This document shows positions 23,874 to 32,804 of a stretch of 46,265 nt of DNA, piece by piece. The DNA is from Anaerolineae bacterium. Lineage in GTDB: Bacteria; Chloroflexota; Anaerolineae; UBA4142; SHND01. The notes beneath the pieces are model-generated. The model made no database searches, had not been told where the DNA came from, and saw nothing but the letters and a program-made list of their open reading frames with translations. The stretch's first letter is position 1. Every line of letters starts with the position of its first letter. The DNA is taken from assembly GCA_020851635.1 (NCBI GenBank), contig JADZCJ010000110.1, forward strand, positions 1 through 46,265, written 5' to 3'. The translations under genes were made by a program, and so were the position numbers.

Positions 23874-25555
23874 GGCAAATAAGTCAATTTGGCGCGCATT
23901 TCTTGTTCGACCAGAACAAAAGGGATGGTGCCGGAATCGAGCAGCAGGTCATGGAATTTTTTGAGGGGCAGGCGTCTGAATTTTCGGCGGAGGCGCTCGA
24001 CTTCGAGTTCGCCAATGAGATAGCTCATCGGCTGTCCCGGCTCTGCCACATAGCGTCGTGTTTCGACGCGTGCTGCCGCATGTGAGAGGCCCACCTTGTC
24101 CACGAGGTGACGCGCGGCATCCTCCATTGTAACGCCAAAACAGTGAATGCCTATTTCGTTGATCACGCGTGCGGCGCGCCACAAACGGTCCTGGAGTTGA
24201 AACAGGCGCATGCGCGGGTCGGTATAGTAGCCCGCCTGATTCATCAATTCTTCGCAATAGAGCGCCCAACCCTCGGCAAAGATCGAGGAAGAAAAGTGTT
24301 TGCGCCAGCGCGAGCCGACTTGATTGGCGCGCACGAGTTGGACGTGATGTCCCGGATATGCCTCGTGTGCGGCGGTGATGGGATAAAGATAGTTCGAGTG
24401 CGCTTCGAGTTGTTCGACTTGCTGGGCGCGTGGCGCGGTGGCGTCAATCGGGGTGACCCAGAATTGCCCGCGCTGGTCGGCGTCAAAGGGTCCGGGGGCG
24501 ATATAGGCGGCAAAGCTGTTGAGTGCGCGGTCAAAGGGGGGCGTCTCGACAACCTCGCAATCCTGTTCGGGTAACGTGACCAGGTCATGGGCGCGCACAA
24601 ACTCGCGCAGGCGTTTGACCTCCTGACGATAAGCTGAAAGGAGGCGATGGCGTTGGGGATACTCGGCGCGTGCGGCGGCGACGATTTCGCGCCACGTCCT
24701 GGATTTGTCAATTTGTTTCGCCCATTGGGTCAGTTCGCGCTCGGTTTCCGCAAACACGCGCTCGCCCATCGCAACGACCTCGTCAATGGTATAGGGGAGC
24801 ATGTGCTCGTGCGTGAGAATCTTGGCATATTGTCTCTTGCCAATGCCGGTCTTGCCGGTCGAGGTCAACATGAGGTCGTCCCGCAGATAGGCGAGAAAAG
24901 AAACAAGCGCGGCGCGGGCGTCTGCCGCGGCGCGCTTGAGGGCGGCGGTGGGCTTGAATTTTTGTGTGACTTGCAAGATGAGCGAATCGCAAAACTCGAT
25001 TGCGCCTTCGGTCTCTTCGATGCCGATCTCGGTGAGGATGTGCGCGGGGTTTTTGAGATTGGCGCGCGCCGCAGACAACAGCTCGGGGACGAGCGTGAGA
25101 CGCGCGGTCAGATTTTCCATGCGTTCCGCCGACGGGGCAAAGTCGCGGGAGGCGAGGAGAAAAATGGAAAAAAAGGGGTCCGCGACATAATACGAGGGGT
25201 CGGTCTCCCAGTCGCGCGTTTCGTCAAAAAACCAGAGTTCGACCTCGATGTCATTCCGGATGAGCGCGAGGTCGGTGGCAGAGCCGTTGGCAATTTGGGC
25301 GCGCGCGAGGGCATTGAATTTCCGACGGTAAGATTTTAGTTCTGCAATCCGCGCGCGGATCGCCCCCTGGGACATGTCATCGAGCAGATGGTCGTAATCG
25401 TGGATGCCCATATCGGTCGCAGAAGTGGGCGAGGCGCGATAGGAGGATTCGAAATAGGCGGATGCCAGATGATTGAATTGGTCGGGCGCTGCATCCTGAC
25501 GACTTGTCAGGGACGAAGGATAAAGAGAGTTGGGATTGCCTTGTACGCGCGTCAT
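23870..25555 (-). CDS. DUF885 family putative metallopeptidase
   Basis: A 561-residue, mostly helical protein of the DUF885 family. It carries the gluzincin-like zinc motif HEAYPGHH at 397-404 and FAEGWALYCEELM about 30 residues later, where a further glutamate ligand is expected. Members of this family are predicted carboxypeptidase-like enzymes. No signal peptide is seen, so it should be cytoplasmic. Its ATG overlaps the thioesterase stop codon and its stop overlaps the tldD start (ATGA at both junctions). These overlaps tie it firmly into one coupled operon with thioesterase, tldD and tldE. Confidence 0.9.
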   Translation of the reverse strand: MTRVQGNPNSLYPSSLTSRQDAAPDQFNHLASAYFESSYRASPTSATDMGIHDYDHLLDDMSQGAIRARIAELKSYRRKFNALARAQIANGSATDLALIRNDIEVELWFFDETRDWETDPSYYVADPFFSIFLLASRDFAPSAERMENLTARLTLVPELLSAARANLKNPAHILTEIGIEETEGAIEFCDSLILQVTQKFKPTAALKRAAADARAALVSFLAYLRDDLMLTSTGKTGIGKRQYAKILTHEHMLPYTIDEVVAMGERVFAETERELTQWAKQIDKSRTWREIVAAARAEYPQRHRLLSAYRQEVKRLREFVRAHDLVTLPEQDCEVVETPPFDRALNSFAAYIAPGPFDADQRGQFWVTPIDATAPRAQQVEQLEAHSNYLYPITAAHEAYPGHHVQLVRANQVGSRWRKHFSSSIFAEGWALYCEELMNQAGYYTDPRMRLFQLQDRLWRAARVINEIGIHCFGVTMEDAARHLVDKVGLSHAAARVETRRYVAEPGQPMSYLIGELEVERLRRKFRRLPLKKFHDLLLDSGTIPFVLVEQEMRAKLTYLP

Positions 25556-25971
25556 TTTTTCAAATTATCGAGTTTGGACTGAAACCGCAGGGTGAATTTT
25601 TCCATATCCACGATGAATCGAGTATGGGTCCCTTGTCCGATTTTTTCGGCATCATCCCACGCCTCGACGTTAAAGGTCAGTTTGCGTCCGTCCACCGCGG
25701 CAAGTTCAGCGCGGGCGCGGACGGTCATGCCAACAGGGGTCGCCGCGAGGTGTTTGATGTTGACCTCTGTGCCGACAGTGGTCTGGCCCGCGGGGAGAAT
25801 TTTTTCGATTGCGACGAACGCGGCGTTTTCCATGAGCGCGACGAGCGCCGGCGTCGAAAAGCCCGCGACGAGACCGCTGCCCCAGTGCGCCGCCGTTTTT
25901 TCGACGGTGACAAGTTGGGCGCATTCGCCGATGAGACCGGGAAGCAGGTCAGCGATAGGGCGTGAGTCCAT
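25552..25971 (-). CDS. Hotdog-fold thioesterase (FlK-like)
   Basis: A 139-residue hotdog-fold protein similar to the fluoroacetyl-CoA-thioesterase-like family: GSGLVAGFSTPALVALMENA forms the central helix with conserved Glu/Asn, and GTEVNIKHLAATPVGMTV plus FNVEAWDDAEKIGQGTH are the following strands. It probably hydrolyses a small acyl-CoA; the actual substrate is unknown. ATG 25971 is preferred over an earlier open start that would lie within the ftsH terminator. It is the first gene of the coupled run ending with tldE. Confidence 0.82.
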   Translation of the reverse strand: MDSRPIADLLPGLIGECAQLVTVEKTAAHWGSGLVAGFSTPALVALMENAAFVAIEKILPAGQTTVGTEVNIKHLAATPVGMTVRARAELAAVDGRKLTFNVEAWDDAEKIGQGTHTRFIVDMEKFTLRFQSKLDNLKK

Positions 25972-25980
25972 TGTGCGATA

Positions 25981-26015
25981 GAACGAAAAGCCGAGCAGCA
26001 AAGTGCCGCTCGGCT
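25981..26015 (-). terminator. Intrinsic terminator of ftsH
   Basis: On the minus strand AGCCGAGC (26015-26008) pairs with GCTCGGCT (25996-25989) across an 11-base loop and is followed by TTTCGTTCT. It lies about 40 bases after the ftsH stop codon and separates ftsH from the thioesterase operon. Confidence 0.8.
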
Positions 26016-26053
26016 ATTGTATTCACATTCAGATTTCTTGCATCATTCCGCCA

Positions 26054-28012
26054 TTATGCGGGCGAGGGCGCGAGCGGCGGAAGCGCGCCGCGTTCGGGCG
26101 ACGACGGCGCTTCCGGTTTTTGCTGGGGCGCCGGAGCGGGCTGAGCCGCCGGAATCGGAGTGTAACGCGGACGTTCGTGCTGCGGCGCATCCGCAAACAT
26201 TGATTCGAACTCGGCGGCATCCACCGACTCGACCCTGATCAAGCGATCGGTCAGTTCGATCAGTTTGTTTTGATACTTGGTGAGGATCTCGTCGGCGCGC
26301 TGATACGCTTCGCTGACGAGTCGTTTCACTTCGGCATCAATGTCCTGGGCAACCTGTTCCGAATAGTTGCGCTGTTCGGAAATTTCGCGGCCGAGAAAGA
26401 CCAGTTCTTCACGATTGCCAAAGGTGCGGGGACCGAGTTTTTCGCTCATGCCGTAGCGGGTGACCATGGAACGCGCCATGTCGGTCACGCGCTCGAGGTC
26501 ATTCGAAGCACCCGTGGTGATTTCGCCAAAGGTGATCTGTTCCGCCGCGCGTCCGCCGAGCAACGCCGCCATATCGTCAAGGAACTTGGCGCGGCTCATG
26601 AGGTAGCGATCATCTTCGGGCAGATGCATGGTGATGCCGAGCGCCATGCCGCGCGAGATGATCGAGACTTTGTAGACCGGATCGCAGTTGGGCAGCATCC
26701 GCATGACAATGGCATGTCCCGCTTCGTGCGCGGCAATGACGCGTTTTTCGTCGTCACTGATGACGCGGCTCTTGCGTTCGGGTCCTGCAATCACCTTTTC
26801 GACGGATTCTTGCATTTCCGACATGGTGATCGCTTTTTTGTTGCGACGGGCGGCAAGGATCGCCGCTTCGTTCACAAGGTTCTCGATGTCTGCGCCGGAA
26901 AAGCCGGGCGTGGATTTGGCGACCGCAACGAGATTGACGTCTTCGCCCAACGGCTTGCCGCGCGTATGCACTTCCAGGATCGCCTTGCGACCGACCATGT
27001 CGGGACGGTCCAGAACGACGCGGCGGTCAAAACGACCCGGGCGGAGCAAGGCGGGGTCGAGAATGTCGGGACGGTTGGTTGAAGCGACGATAATAACGTT
27101 GGTGTCGGTGTCGAAGCCGTCCATCTCGACCAGGATCTGATTTAGAGTTTGTTCGCGCTCGTCGTGCGAGCCGCCGAGACCTGCGCCGCGGTGACGACCG
27201 ACCGCATCAATTTCGTCCACAAAGACGATACAGGGCGAATTGCGTTTGGCGGTGTCGAACAAATCGCGCACGCGACTGGCGCCGACGCCGACAAACATTT
27301 CCACAAATTCGGAACCGGAAATCGAAAAGAAGGGGACGTTTGCCTCACCGGCAACGGCGCGCGCCAAGAGCGTCTTGCCCGTGCCCGGAGGACCGACGAG
27401 CAGCACACCTTTGGGGATACGGGCGCCGAGAGCGGTGAACTTGTCCGGCTCTTTGAGGAACTCGACCACCTCCTGCAATTCCATCTTGGCTTCTTCGACA
27501 CCGGCGACATCGGCAAAGGTGACGGTCGGTTTGTCACCGCTAAACATGCGGGCGCGCGATTTGCCAAAGGACATGGCTTGATTGTTGCCGGACTGCGCCT
27601 GGCGCATCAGGAAAAAGAACAGACCCCCAATCAACAAGAATGGCAGAATCGTTCCCAACAAAGCGATGATATTGTCCCACTGCGGCGGATTTTCGTAAAT
27701 GACGCTTGCGGCGACCAATTGCTCGGGCGTGACACCATAGGCGCGCATGGTCTCTTCGAAAGAAACATTCTGGTTGCGCCCCAACGAGGCGGTCGCCTGT
27801 TTGCCGTCTTGTTTGTATGTGACGGTAATGGTAGGACCATTGACCGAGGTCTTGCTGACCTCACCGTTCTTGATGGACGTGACCAGATCGGTAATTTGGA
27901 TTTGGCGCGTCTGGCGCGGCTGCTGAAAGATATTAAAAGCAAGGGCGGCGAGGGTGACGATAATCAACAAATACACCAACCCATTGCGATACCACTGGTT
28001 GTTTGGACTCAT
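26054..28012 (-). CDS. ftsH: ATP-dependent zinc metalloprotease FtsH
   Basis: Membrane-anchored AAA+ protease of 652 residues that degrades misfolded and short-lived proteins. There are two transmembrane segments near 12-26 and 115-136 flanking the small extracytoplasmic domain. The AAA domain has Walker A GPPGTGKT (207-214), Walker B with DEID (266-269), the second region of homology [20 protein letters not shown], and the zinc site HEAGH (429-433). A Pro/Ala-rich tail ends the protein. ATG 28012 has AAGGA about 8 bases upstream; an in-frame ATG at 28054 is possible but less typical. It has its own promoter and terminator. Confidence 0.96.
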   Translation of the reverse strand: MSPNNQWYRNGLVYLLIIVTLAALAFNIFQQPRQTRQIQITDLVTSIKNGEVSKTSVNGPTITVTYKQDGKQATASLGRNQNVSFEETMRAYGVTPEQLVAASVIYENPPQWDNIIALLGTILPFLLIGGLFFFLMRQAQSGNNQAMSFGKSRARMFSGDKPTVTFADVAGVEEAKMELQEVVEFLKEPDKFTALGARIPKGVLLVGPPGTGKTLLARAVAGEANVPFFSISGSEFVEMFVGVGASRVRDLFDTAKRNSPCIVFVDEIDAVGRHRGAGLGGSHDEREQTLNQILVEMDGFDTDTNVIIVASTNRPDILDPALLRPGRFDRRVVLDRPDMVGRKAILEVHTRGKPLGEDVNLVAVAKSTPGFSGADIENLVNEAAILAARRNKKAITMSEMQESVEKVIAGPERKSRVISDDEKRVIAAHEAGHAIVMRMLPNCDPVYKVSIISRGMALGITMHLPEDDRYLMSRAKFLDDMAALLGGRAAEQITFGEITTGASNDLERVTDMARSMVTRYGMSEKLGPRTFGNREELVFLGREISEQRNYSEQVAQDIDAEVKRLVSEAYQRADEILTKYQNKLIELTDRLIRVESVDAAEFESMFADAPQHERPRYTPIPAAQPAPAPQQKPEAPSSPERGALPPLAPSPA

Positions 28013-28085
28013 GCTTTCATCCTTCTTGGACCCGGGTTTTCCTCCAAAGAACATACAAACCCAAGCACCTTTACCTTACGAGCAA

Positions 28086-28111
28086 ATTATAGCAGAGATT
28101 CTACGCGTCAA
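28086..28111 (-). promoter_or_regulatory. Promoter of ftsH
   Basis: Minus-strand extended -10 TGCTATAAT (core at 28091-28086) with an upstream TTGACG (28111-28106). The 14-base gap between the hexamers is shorter than ideal, but the extended -10 compensates. The predicted leader to ATG 28012 is about 67 bases. Confidence 0.65.
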
Positions 28112-28185
28112 GAAAAAGGACCTCACTCTTTTTACGTGCGCGATGGTCGGTTTCCATTCAGCGTGACGGCTGCCTTTTGGCGGGG

Positions 28186-29142
28186 TCAACCCAATTGGTC
28201 AGGGTTACTATCCAAAAAGCTCATGACGAGTTCGTTTACCGTTGCAGGTTCTTCTTCATGCGGCAAATGACCCGCCGTCTCTATCATTTCGAGCCGCGCG
28301 TGCGGCATGTCCTTTATGTGTCTTGCCGCATCGGAAACGGGCACGACCCTGTCTTTTGTGCCCCAAATAATCAGGGTTGGGACCGTAACCTGAGCCAGCG
28401 ATTCCGGAACGTCCGCTTCGGGACTGCATCGGGACATGGAGATGAGCGCGTCATGCTGACCGCGGACGCGCATCATCCGAGTCCGAATGTTTCTGGCGTC
28501 GTCGGTGACGCGGGAGGGGTCTCCATAGGCGTATCGCAGCGGATTACCCGTGTCTCCCTGAATTTTCTCGTAAATTCCCAGAACGCCGCGCGAGACACGA
28601 CGCGGGACCCGCTTGAAACCATAGCGCGGCAGGCGGCGATATAAATAGGTCGCGGGCGCGATCAGTACCACTTGGTGAACTGAAGCGGGGAAATCATACG
28701 CAAATTGAAGCGCCAATGCGCCGCCCATCGAATGTCCGATGACGTCGGCGCAGTTGATATTCTGGGACTCGAAAAACTCGTGTAAAAAGCGGGATTGCTG
28801 TTTCAGCGTGTAAATTGGGGCGCGAACGCGCTGGGATGAGCCAAAACCGAGCACATCTATGGCATACACGCGGTGTTTTTGCGCCAGCGCGTCCTTGTTG
28901 TAGCGCCAGGTCCGGTGAGAATCCAAAAAGCCGTGAATCAAGACGACGGGGGAACCTTCGCCCTGCACGGTATAGTGGATGCGCCAACCGTCTGCGGTCT
29001 CGATAAATTGACCATCGGCGGTCTCATCGGGCGCCGTATCTTCAAAGTGGTCAAGATAGCGATTGCCATAGCGCAATGCGGCAAATGTCCCCGTTACGAT
29101 CCCGACCGCAAACACACCCAGCCCGATTTGTTTCCAATTCAT
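28186..29142 (-). CDS. Alpha/beta hydrolase with an N-terminal membrane anchor
   Basis: A 318-residue alpha/beta-fold hydrolase. One hydrophobic segment (about 5-22) at the N-terminus looks like a signal anchor. The oxyanion-hole motif HGFLDS, nucleophile Ser138 in GHSMGG, an acid in IIWGTKDRVVP and the His in TAGHLPHEEEP form the expected catalytic triad. The fold suits esterases, haloperoxidase-like or C-C hydrolases, and the substrate is not readable. It lies downstream of ftsH in orientation terms but upstream in coordinates, with its own 247-base intergenic region before it. Confidence 0.88.
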   Translation of the reverse strand: MNWKQIGLGVFAVGIVTGTFAALRYGNRYLDHFEDTAPDETADGQFIETADGWRIHYTVQGEGSPVVLIHGFLDSHRTWRYNKDALAQKHRVYAIDVLGFGSSQRVRAPIYTLKQQSRFLHEFFESQNINCADVIGHSMGGALALQFAYDFPASVHQVVLIAPATYLYRRLPRYGFKRVPRRVSRGVLGIYEKIQGDTGNPLRYAYGDPSRVTDDARNIRTRMMRVRGQHDALISMSRCSPEADVPESLAQVTVPTLIIWGTKDRVVPVSDAARHIKDMPHARLEMIETAGHLPHEEEPATVNELVMSFLDSNPDQLG

Positions 29143-29270
29143 ACGTATTTATCCTACATTAGCAGCCGACCATGCTGCATCGCCCAAAATGGCGGATTTT
29201 TGCCGGATGCGGGGCAGCACACGGTCAGCCACGAGCAAACGAGAGAGAGAAAGATGGCAGACACGAAAGA

Positions 29271-29325
29271 GGGCAGGCACGAAAGGCAGGCACAAAAGAG
29301 GGCAGGCACGAGGCGCTGCCCCTAC
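29271..29325. repeat. Degenerate REP cluster between PIG-L and hydrolase genes
   Basis: Three copies of GGCAGGCAC (29272, 29285, 29301) followed by GGCGCTGCCCCTAC are a variant of the element at 2554-2584. The rest of the gap 29143-29390 shows no gene. Confidence 0.65.
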
Positions 29326-29390
29326 AATTCGGTCGCCTATGAACAATACGGGCGCAACCTTAAACGGATATGAGTATCATGCTTGAAATG

Positions 29391-30242
29391 CTATTCGATA
29401 CCGTCAAAAAGGTCGGTTTCGCCGTTTGTGCGACCCGTGCGGGACTCGGCGAGCATAAAGGTTTCTTGTTTTGCCATCTGGAGCCAAATCTCCTGGGGAA
29501 TCTTGCGAAAAAGAGTTTCGGGTCCGAGCTGGGAGGTGTGGCAGAGGAGTGACTCGAGCTTGAGTCGCGTAAACTCGGACACATCCACGCGCGTGGTAAT
29601 AACCTCTTCGGGCAGCGCGCGCAGCCCAAATCCGGTCAGCCAGTCGGGCATTTGCTCGCCCTGCGTTTTGAGATAATCAAGATACGTATTAAAGCGCGAG
29701 CGGGGCCAGACATGGAAATAGAGTTTTTGCGGCGTCCAGGGTTCAAGCCCATCCTTGAGCTGTTCGGGGAACGCGCGCTTGTCGCCCGCGACAAAGAACG
29801 CGAGGAGCGCGGCTTTGTGCATCTGGATATGGTCGGGATGTCCATACCCGCCCCACGCATCAAAGGTGACCATCACCTGCGGTTTTTGCTCGCGCACGAT
29901 TTTTGTGACGCGGGCGCCGACATCGAGGAGATTCGCCTGATGCAGAGAGCGCGCGTCCTCATTTTGGGGCGTGCCTGCCATCCCGGAATCGCGATAATCG
30001 AACATGTAAAGGTGACGCAAGCCAATTTTTGCTGCGGCGCAGCGCATTTCGGATTCGCGCACCTTGCCCAGCGTTTCGGGGGTCGCATCCACTTCGGGCG
30101 CGATCTCGCCGACCTCGCCGCGCGTGGCGCAGATGATACTGGTCTTGATGCCCTGTCGCGCATATTTGGCGAACGAGCCGCTAATGCCTTGTTCGTCGTC
30201 GGGATGAGCATAAACTGCCAGGATGGAAAGATGATCAACCAC
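29391..30242 (-). CDS. PIG-L (LmbE-like) family deacetylase
   Basis: Zinc-dependent N-acetylglucosaminyl-type deacetylase fold of 283 residues. The metal/catalytic motif AHPDDE lies near the N-terminus and the second metal-binding block GYGHPDHIQ near residue 130. Such enzymes deacetylate GlcNAc conjugates, for example in bacillithiol and mycothiol synthesis, but also other small molecules. A GTG start at 30242 is chosen because GAGG lies 6 bases upstream and the sequence then begins VVDHLSILAVYAHPDDE; an ATG at 30275 would overlap the preceding gene by 41 bases. It overlaps the GNAT gene stop by 8 bases. Confidence 0.87.
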   Translation of the reverse strand: MVDHLSILAVYAHPDDEQGISGSFAKYARQGIKTSIICATRGEVGEIAPEVDATPETLGKVRESEMRCAAAKIGLRHLYMFDYRDSGMAGTPQNEDARSLHQANLLDVGARVTKIVREQKPQVMVTFDAWGGYGHPDHIQMHKAALLAFFVAGDKRAFPEQLKDGLEPWTPQKLYFHVWPRSRFNTYLDYLKTQGEQMPDWLTGFGLRALPEEVITTRVDVSEFTRLKLESLLCHTSQLGPETLFRKIPQEIWLQMAKQETFMLAESRTGRTNGETDLFDGIE

Positions 30243-30846
30243 GATAAACCTCGTTTGAGTTAATTTTTGCTTCAAGCCCGGATTTCACCGTGTGCCACTC
30301 GTCATCGAGGACAGAATAGAAAACGCTGGAGCGTTGATAGCCGTCGTGCATCACAATGACGCGGCGCAGGACGCCTTCGCGCTTTGCGCCAATGCGTTCG
30401 ATCGCGCGCTGGGAGCGTTCGTTGCGTAAATCGGTCTTGATCTGGACGCGCATACAGCCGAGCGTCTCGAACGCATGTTTGAGCAGCATGTATTTACATT
30501 CGGTATTGATCGGGGTGCGCCAGTATTCTTTGCCGAGCCACGTCCAGCCGATTTCAACGTGCCGGTCGCGCTCTGAGATGTCGAGATAACGCGTGCTGCC
30601 GACGGCGCGATTCTCGGCGAGGTCAATGATGGCAAAGGGCAAAAAGAAGCCGCGCGCCTGGATTTCGAGCGCTTCATGTATCCACGCGCGGACGTCGGAC
30701 TCGCAGGCAGGGGTCGGCGCAGGCATGTAACGCCAGATTTCCTCGTCCTGCGCGACTTGGAAGAGTTGGGGGGCGTGCGCGAGCGTCAACGGCTCGAGCC
30801 GCGCCCATTTGCCAGAGAGAGTAACGGGGGTGTTGTAGGGAGACAT
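30235..30846 (-). CDS. GNAT family N-acetyltransferase (RimJ/RimL-like)
   Basis: A 203-residue acetyltransferase using acetyl-CoA. It begins with the RimJ-like strand SGKWARLEPLTLAHAPQLF and has the core block GWTWLGKEYWRTPINTECKYMLLKHAF plus VQIKTDLRNERSQRAIERIGAKREGVLRR (in two parts, the latter including the acetyl-CoA-binding end). The usual substrate is a protein N-terminus or a small amine; it cannot be decided here. AAAGGAA precedes the ATG. It lies 20 bases after the ABC exporter pair and overlaps the PIG-L deacetylase gene, so the acetylation/deacetylation pair is co-translated. Confidence 0.88.
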   Translation of the reverse strand: MSPYNTPVTLSGKWARLEPLTLAHAPQLFQVAQDEEIWRYMPAPTPACESDVRAWIHEALEIQARGFFLPFAIIDLAENRAVGSTRYLDISERDRHVEIGWTWLGKEYWRTPINTECKYMLLKHAFETLGCMRVQIKTDLRNERSQRAIERIGAKREGVLRRVIVMHDGYQRSSVFYSVLDDEWHTVKSGLEAKINSNEVYRG

Positions 30847-30866
30847 GGTTCCTTTCCGAGATAGGT

Positions 30867-32804
30867 TTAAGCGGGCTGTAGTTGGTCCTCGACGGCAACG
30901 GGTTGGAAATCAATGTCACGGCGGAATTGGCTCGTGTACAAGTCGTAATAGAAACCGCCATTGCGGAGCAATTCGTCGTGGCTGCCGCGCTCGATGATCT
31001 GGCCATCCTTGAGCACCACGACCAGGTCGGCGTGGCGGATCGTAGAGAGCCGGTGCGCGATGACGAACGAAGTGCGGCCGCGCAAGAGCGTTTCGAGCGC
31101 GCCTTGAATGAGCCGCTCGGTGCGGGTATCTACAGAAGAGGTCGCTTCGTCGAGAATCAGGATGCGCGGGTCCGAAAGAGCCGCGCGCGCGATTGCCAAG
31201 AGCTGGCGTTGTCCCTGTGACAAGCCACTGCCGCGCTCACCCAACACCGTATCATATTTGTCAGGCAGCCGGTCAATAAAGCTGTCGGCGTGCGCGAGTT
31301 GGGCGGCTGCAATCACCTGCTCGTCGGTCGCATCGGGTTTGCCGTAGCGGATGTTTTCTTTGATGGTGGTGGAAAACAGGAACGAGTCCTGCAAGACCAC
31401 ACCGATCTGGGCGCGCAAGCTCGCAGCCGTCACATCGCGCACATCCACCCCATCAATGCGCACCGCGCCCTCGGTGACATCGTAAAAGCGGGGAATGAGA
31501 TTGACGATGGTCGTTTTGCCCGCGCCGGTCGGTCCGACGATGGCGATGGTCTGACCCGGTTTGACCTCGAGATTGATGTCGCACAGGACCGGCTGACCCT
31601 TTTCGTATTCGGCATAAACATGATCGAAAACGACCTTGCCGACGATTTGTGGCATGGTCTCGGCGTTCGGTTTGTCTTGAATATCGGGCACAGTGTCGAG
31701 CAGGTTAAAGATGCGCTCGCCGCCGGCAATCGCGCTCTGGACGTTGGTCCAGAGGGTGGCAATTTGAGAGACAGGCATGTTGAAACGCTGGGTGTAAGCG
31801 ATAAAGGCGACAATCAAGCCGAGCGTGATGGACGAGCCGAAAAGAGTCTGCCCGCTCAAAAGGAACAAGCCGCCGACACCCGCCACAATCGCCAGCGAGA
31901 CAAAACCCAACGACTGTAGAACGGGCTGGAGAGCGCTGGTGTAGGCGACGGCGCGGATGCTGGCGTCGCGCGAGGCGGCGTTTGATTCGCTGAACGCCTG
32001 GATGTTTTCCGCTTCGCGGTTGAATGCCTGCGCCTCACGCACCGCCGAGATGCTTTCCTGCAGGTTGGCATTGACATCACCCACCGACGAGCGGACCTGC
32101 CGAAACGCGCTGCGCGCCCGGTCCGAGAACCAGCGCGTGGCAAAAAACATGAACGGCACAATGGCGAGACTGATCAGGCCATAGATGAGGTTTTCCGACA
32201 GCATGGCATAGCCGATGGTGACGATCAGCAAGACGCCCGAAATGACGCTGACGAGCGGAAAGCCGATGGCTTGTTGAATGGAATCGGCGTCGTTTGTGAT
32301 GCGACTCATGACATCGCCCGCTTCGTGCCTGGAATAATAACCGAGTGAGAGCTGCTGGATTCGCTCAAACACATCGAGACGCATCTGACGGAGGACATGC
32401 TGTCCCGCATACGTCATGAGAAAAAACATGGACCCGGTAATCAGAGAGCTGCCGACGAAAAGCCCGACCATGATCAGCACGAGACTACCCAGACCCGCGA
32501 CGTAATCAGCGGCGGTCCATTGTTGGTTGATTGTGGCGTACCAACAGCCCTGTCCGATGTTTGGCACGATCTCGGCTCCGAGCGCCTGTTGGCTGGCGGG
32601 CGCGAGAAAGCAGTTGACCGCCTGTCCCGTCAATGCGGGAATGAGGACCTGGAAGAGGGTGCTGACGACAACCAAGCCGAGCACGCCCAGAAGGATATAC
32701 CAGTAATGCCGGAAATACTGCCAAAAGCGAAGAAGCGTGGCGCCCGCGCTGACCGGTTTGCTGGTCTCGCGTCGGAGCATCGCCTCACGATTACCCATCA
32801 TCAT
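30867..32804 (-). CDS. ABC exporter half-transporter, catalytic-site subunit
   Basis: A 645-residue ABC exporter half with an N-terminal six-helix membrane domain (about 30-345) and a C-terminal ATPase domain. Walker A is GPTGAGKT (424-431), the signature is LSQGQ (528-532, non-canonical), Walker B has the catalytic Glu553, and the switch histidine is His584. The intact Glu and His together with the altered signature are what is expected of the consensus-site half of a heterodimeric exporter. Its partner upstream has the complementary changes. Its start codon overlaps the partner stop (ATGA). Substrate may be a drug or lipid; not determinable. Confidence 0.93.
   Translation of the reverse strand: MMMGNREAMLRRETSKPVSAGATLLRFWQYFRHYWYILLGVLGLVVVSTLFQVLIPALTGQAVNCFLAPASQQALGAEIVPNIGQGCWYATINQQWTAADYVAGLGSLVLIMVGLFVGSSLITGSMFFLMTYAGQHVLRQMRLDVFERIQQLSLGYYSRHEAGDVMSRITNDADSIQQAIGFPLVSVISGVLLIVTIGYAMLSENLIYGLISLAIVPFMFFATRWFSDRARSAFRQVRSSVGDVNANLQESISAVREAQAFNREAENIQAFSESNAASRDASIRAVAYTSALQPVLQSLGFVSLAIVAGVGGLFLLSGQTLFGSSITLGLIVAFIAYTQRFNMPVSQIATLWTNVQSAIAGGERIFNLLDTVPDIQDKPNAETMPQIVGKVVFDHVYAEYEKGQPVLCDINLEVKPGQTIAIVGPTGAGKTTIVNLIPRFYDVTEGAVRIDGVDVRDVTAASLRAQIGVVLQDSFLFSTTIKENIRYGKPDATDEQVIAAAQLAHADSFIDRLPDKYDTVLGERGSGLSQGQRQLLAIARAALSDPRILILDEATSSVDTRTERLIQGALETLLRGRTSFVIAHRLSTIRHADLVVVLKDGQIIERGSHDELLRNGGFYYDLYTSQFRRDIDFQPVAVEDQLQPA

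Noticed and set aside
27149-28270. Plus-strand open frame of 373 codons opposite ftsH
   Set aside because: Complement of conserved FtsH AAA coding sequence, with no domain or ribosome-binding site of its own.
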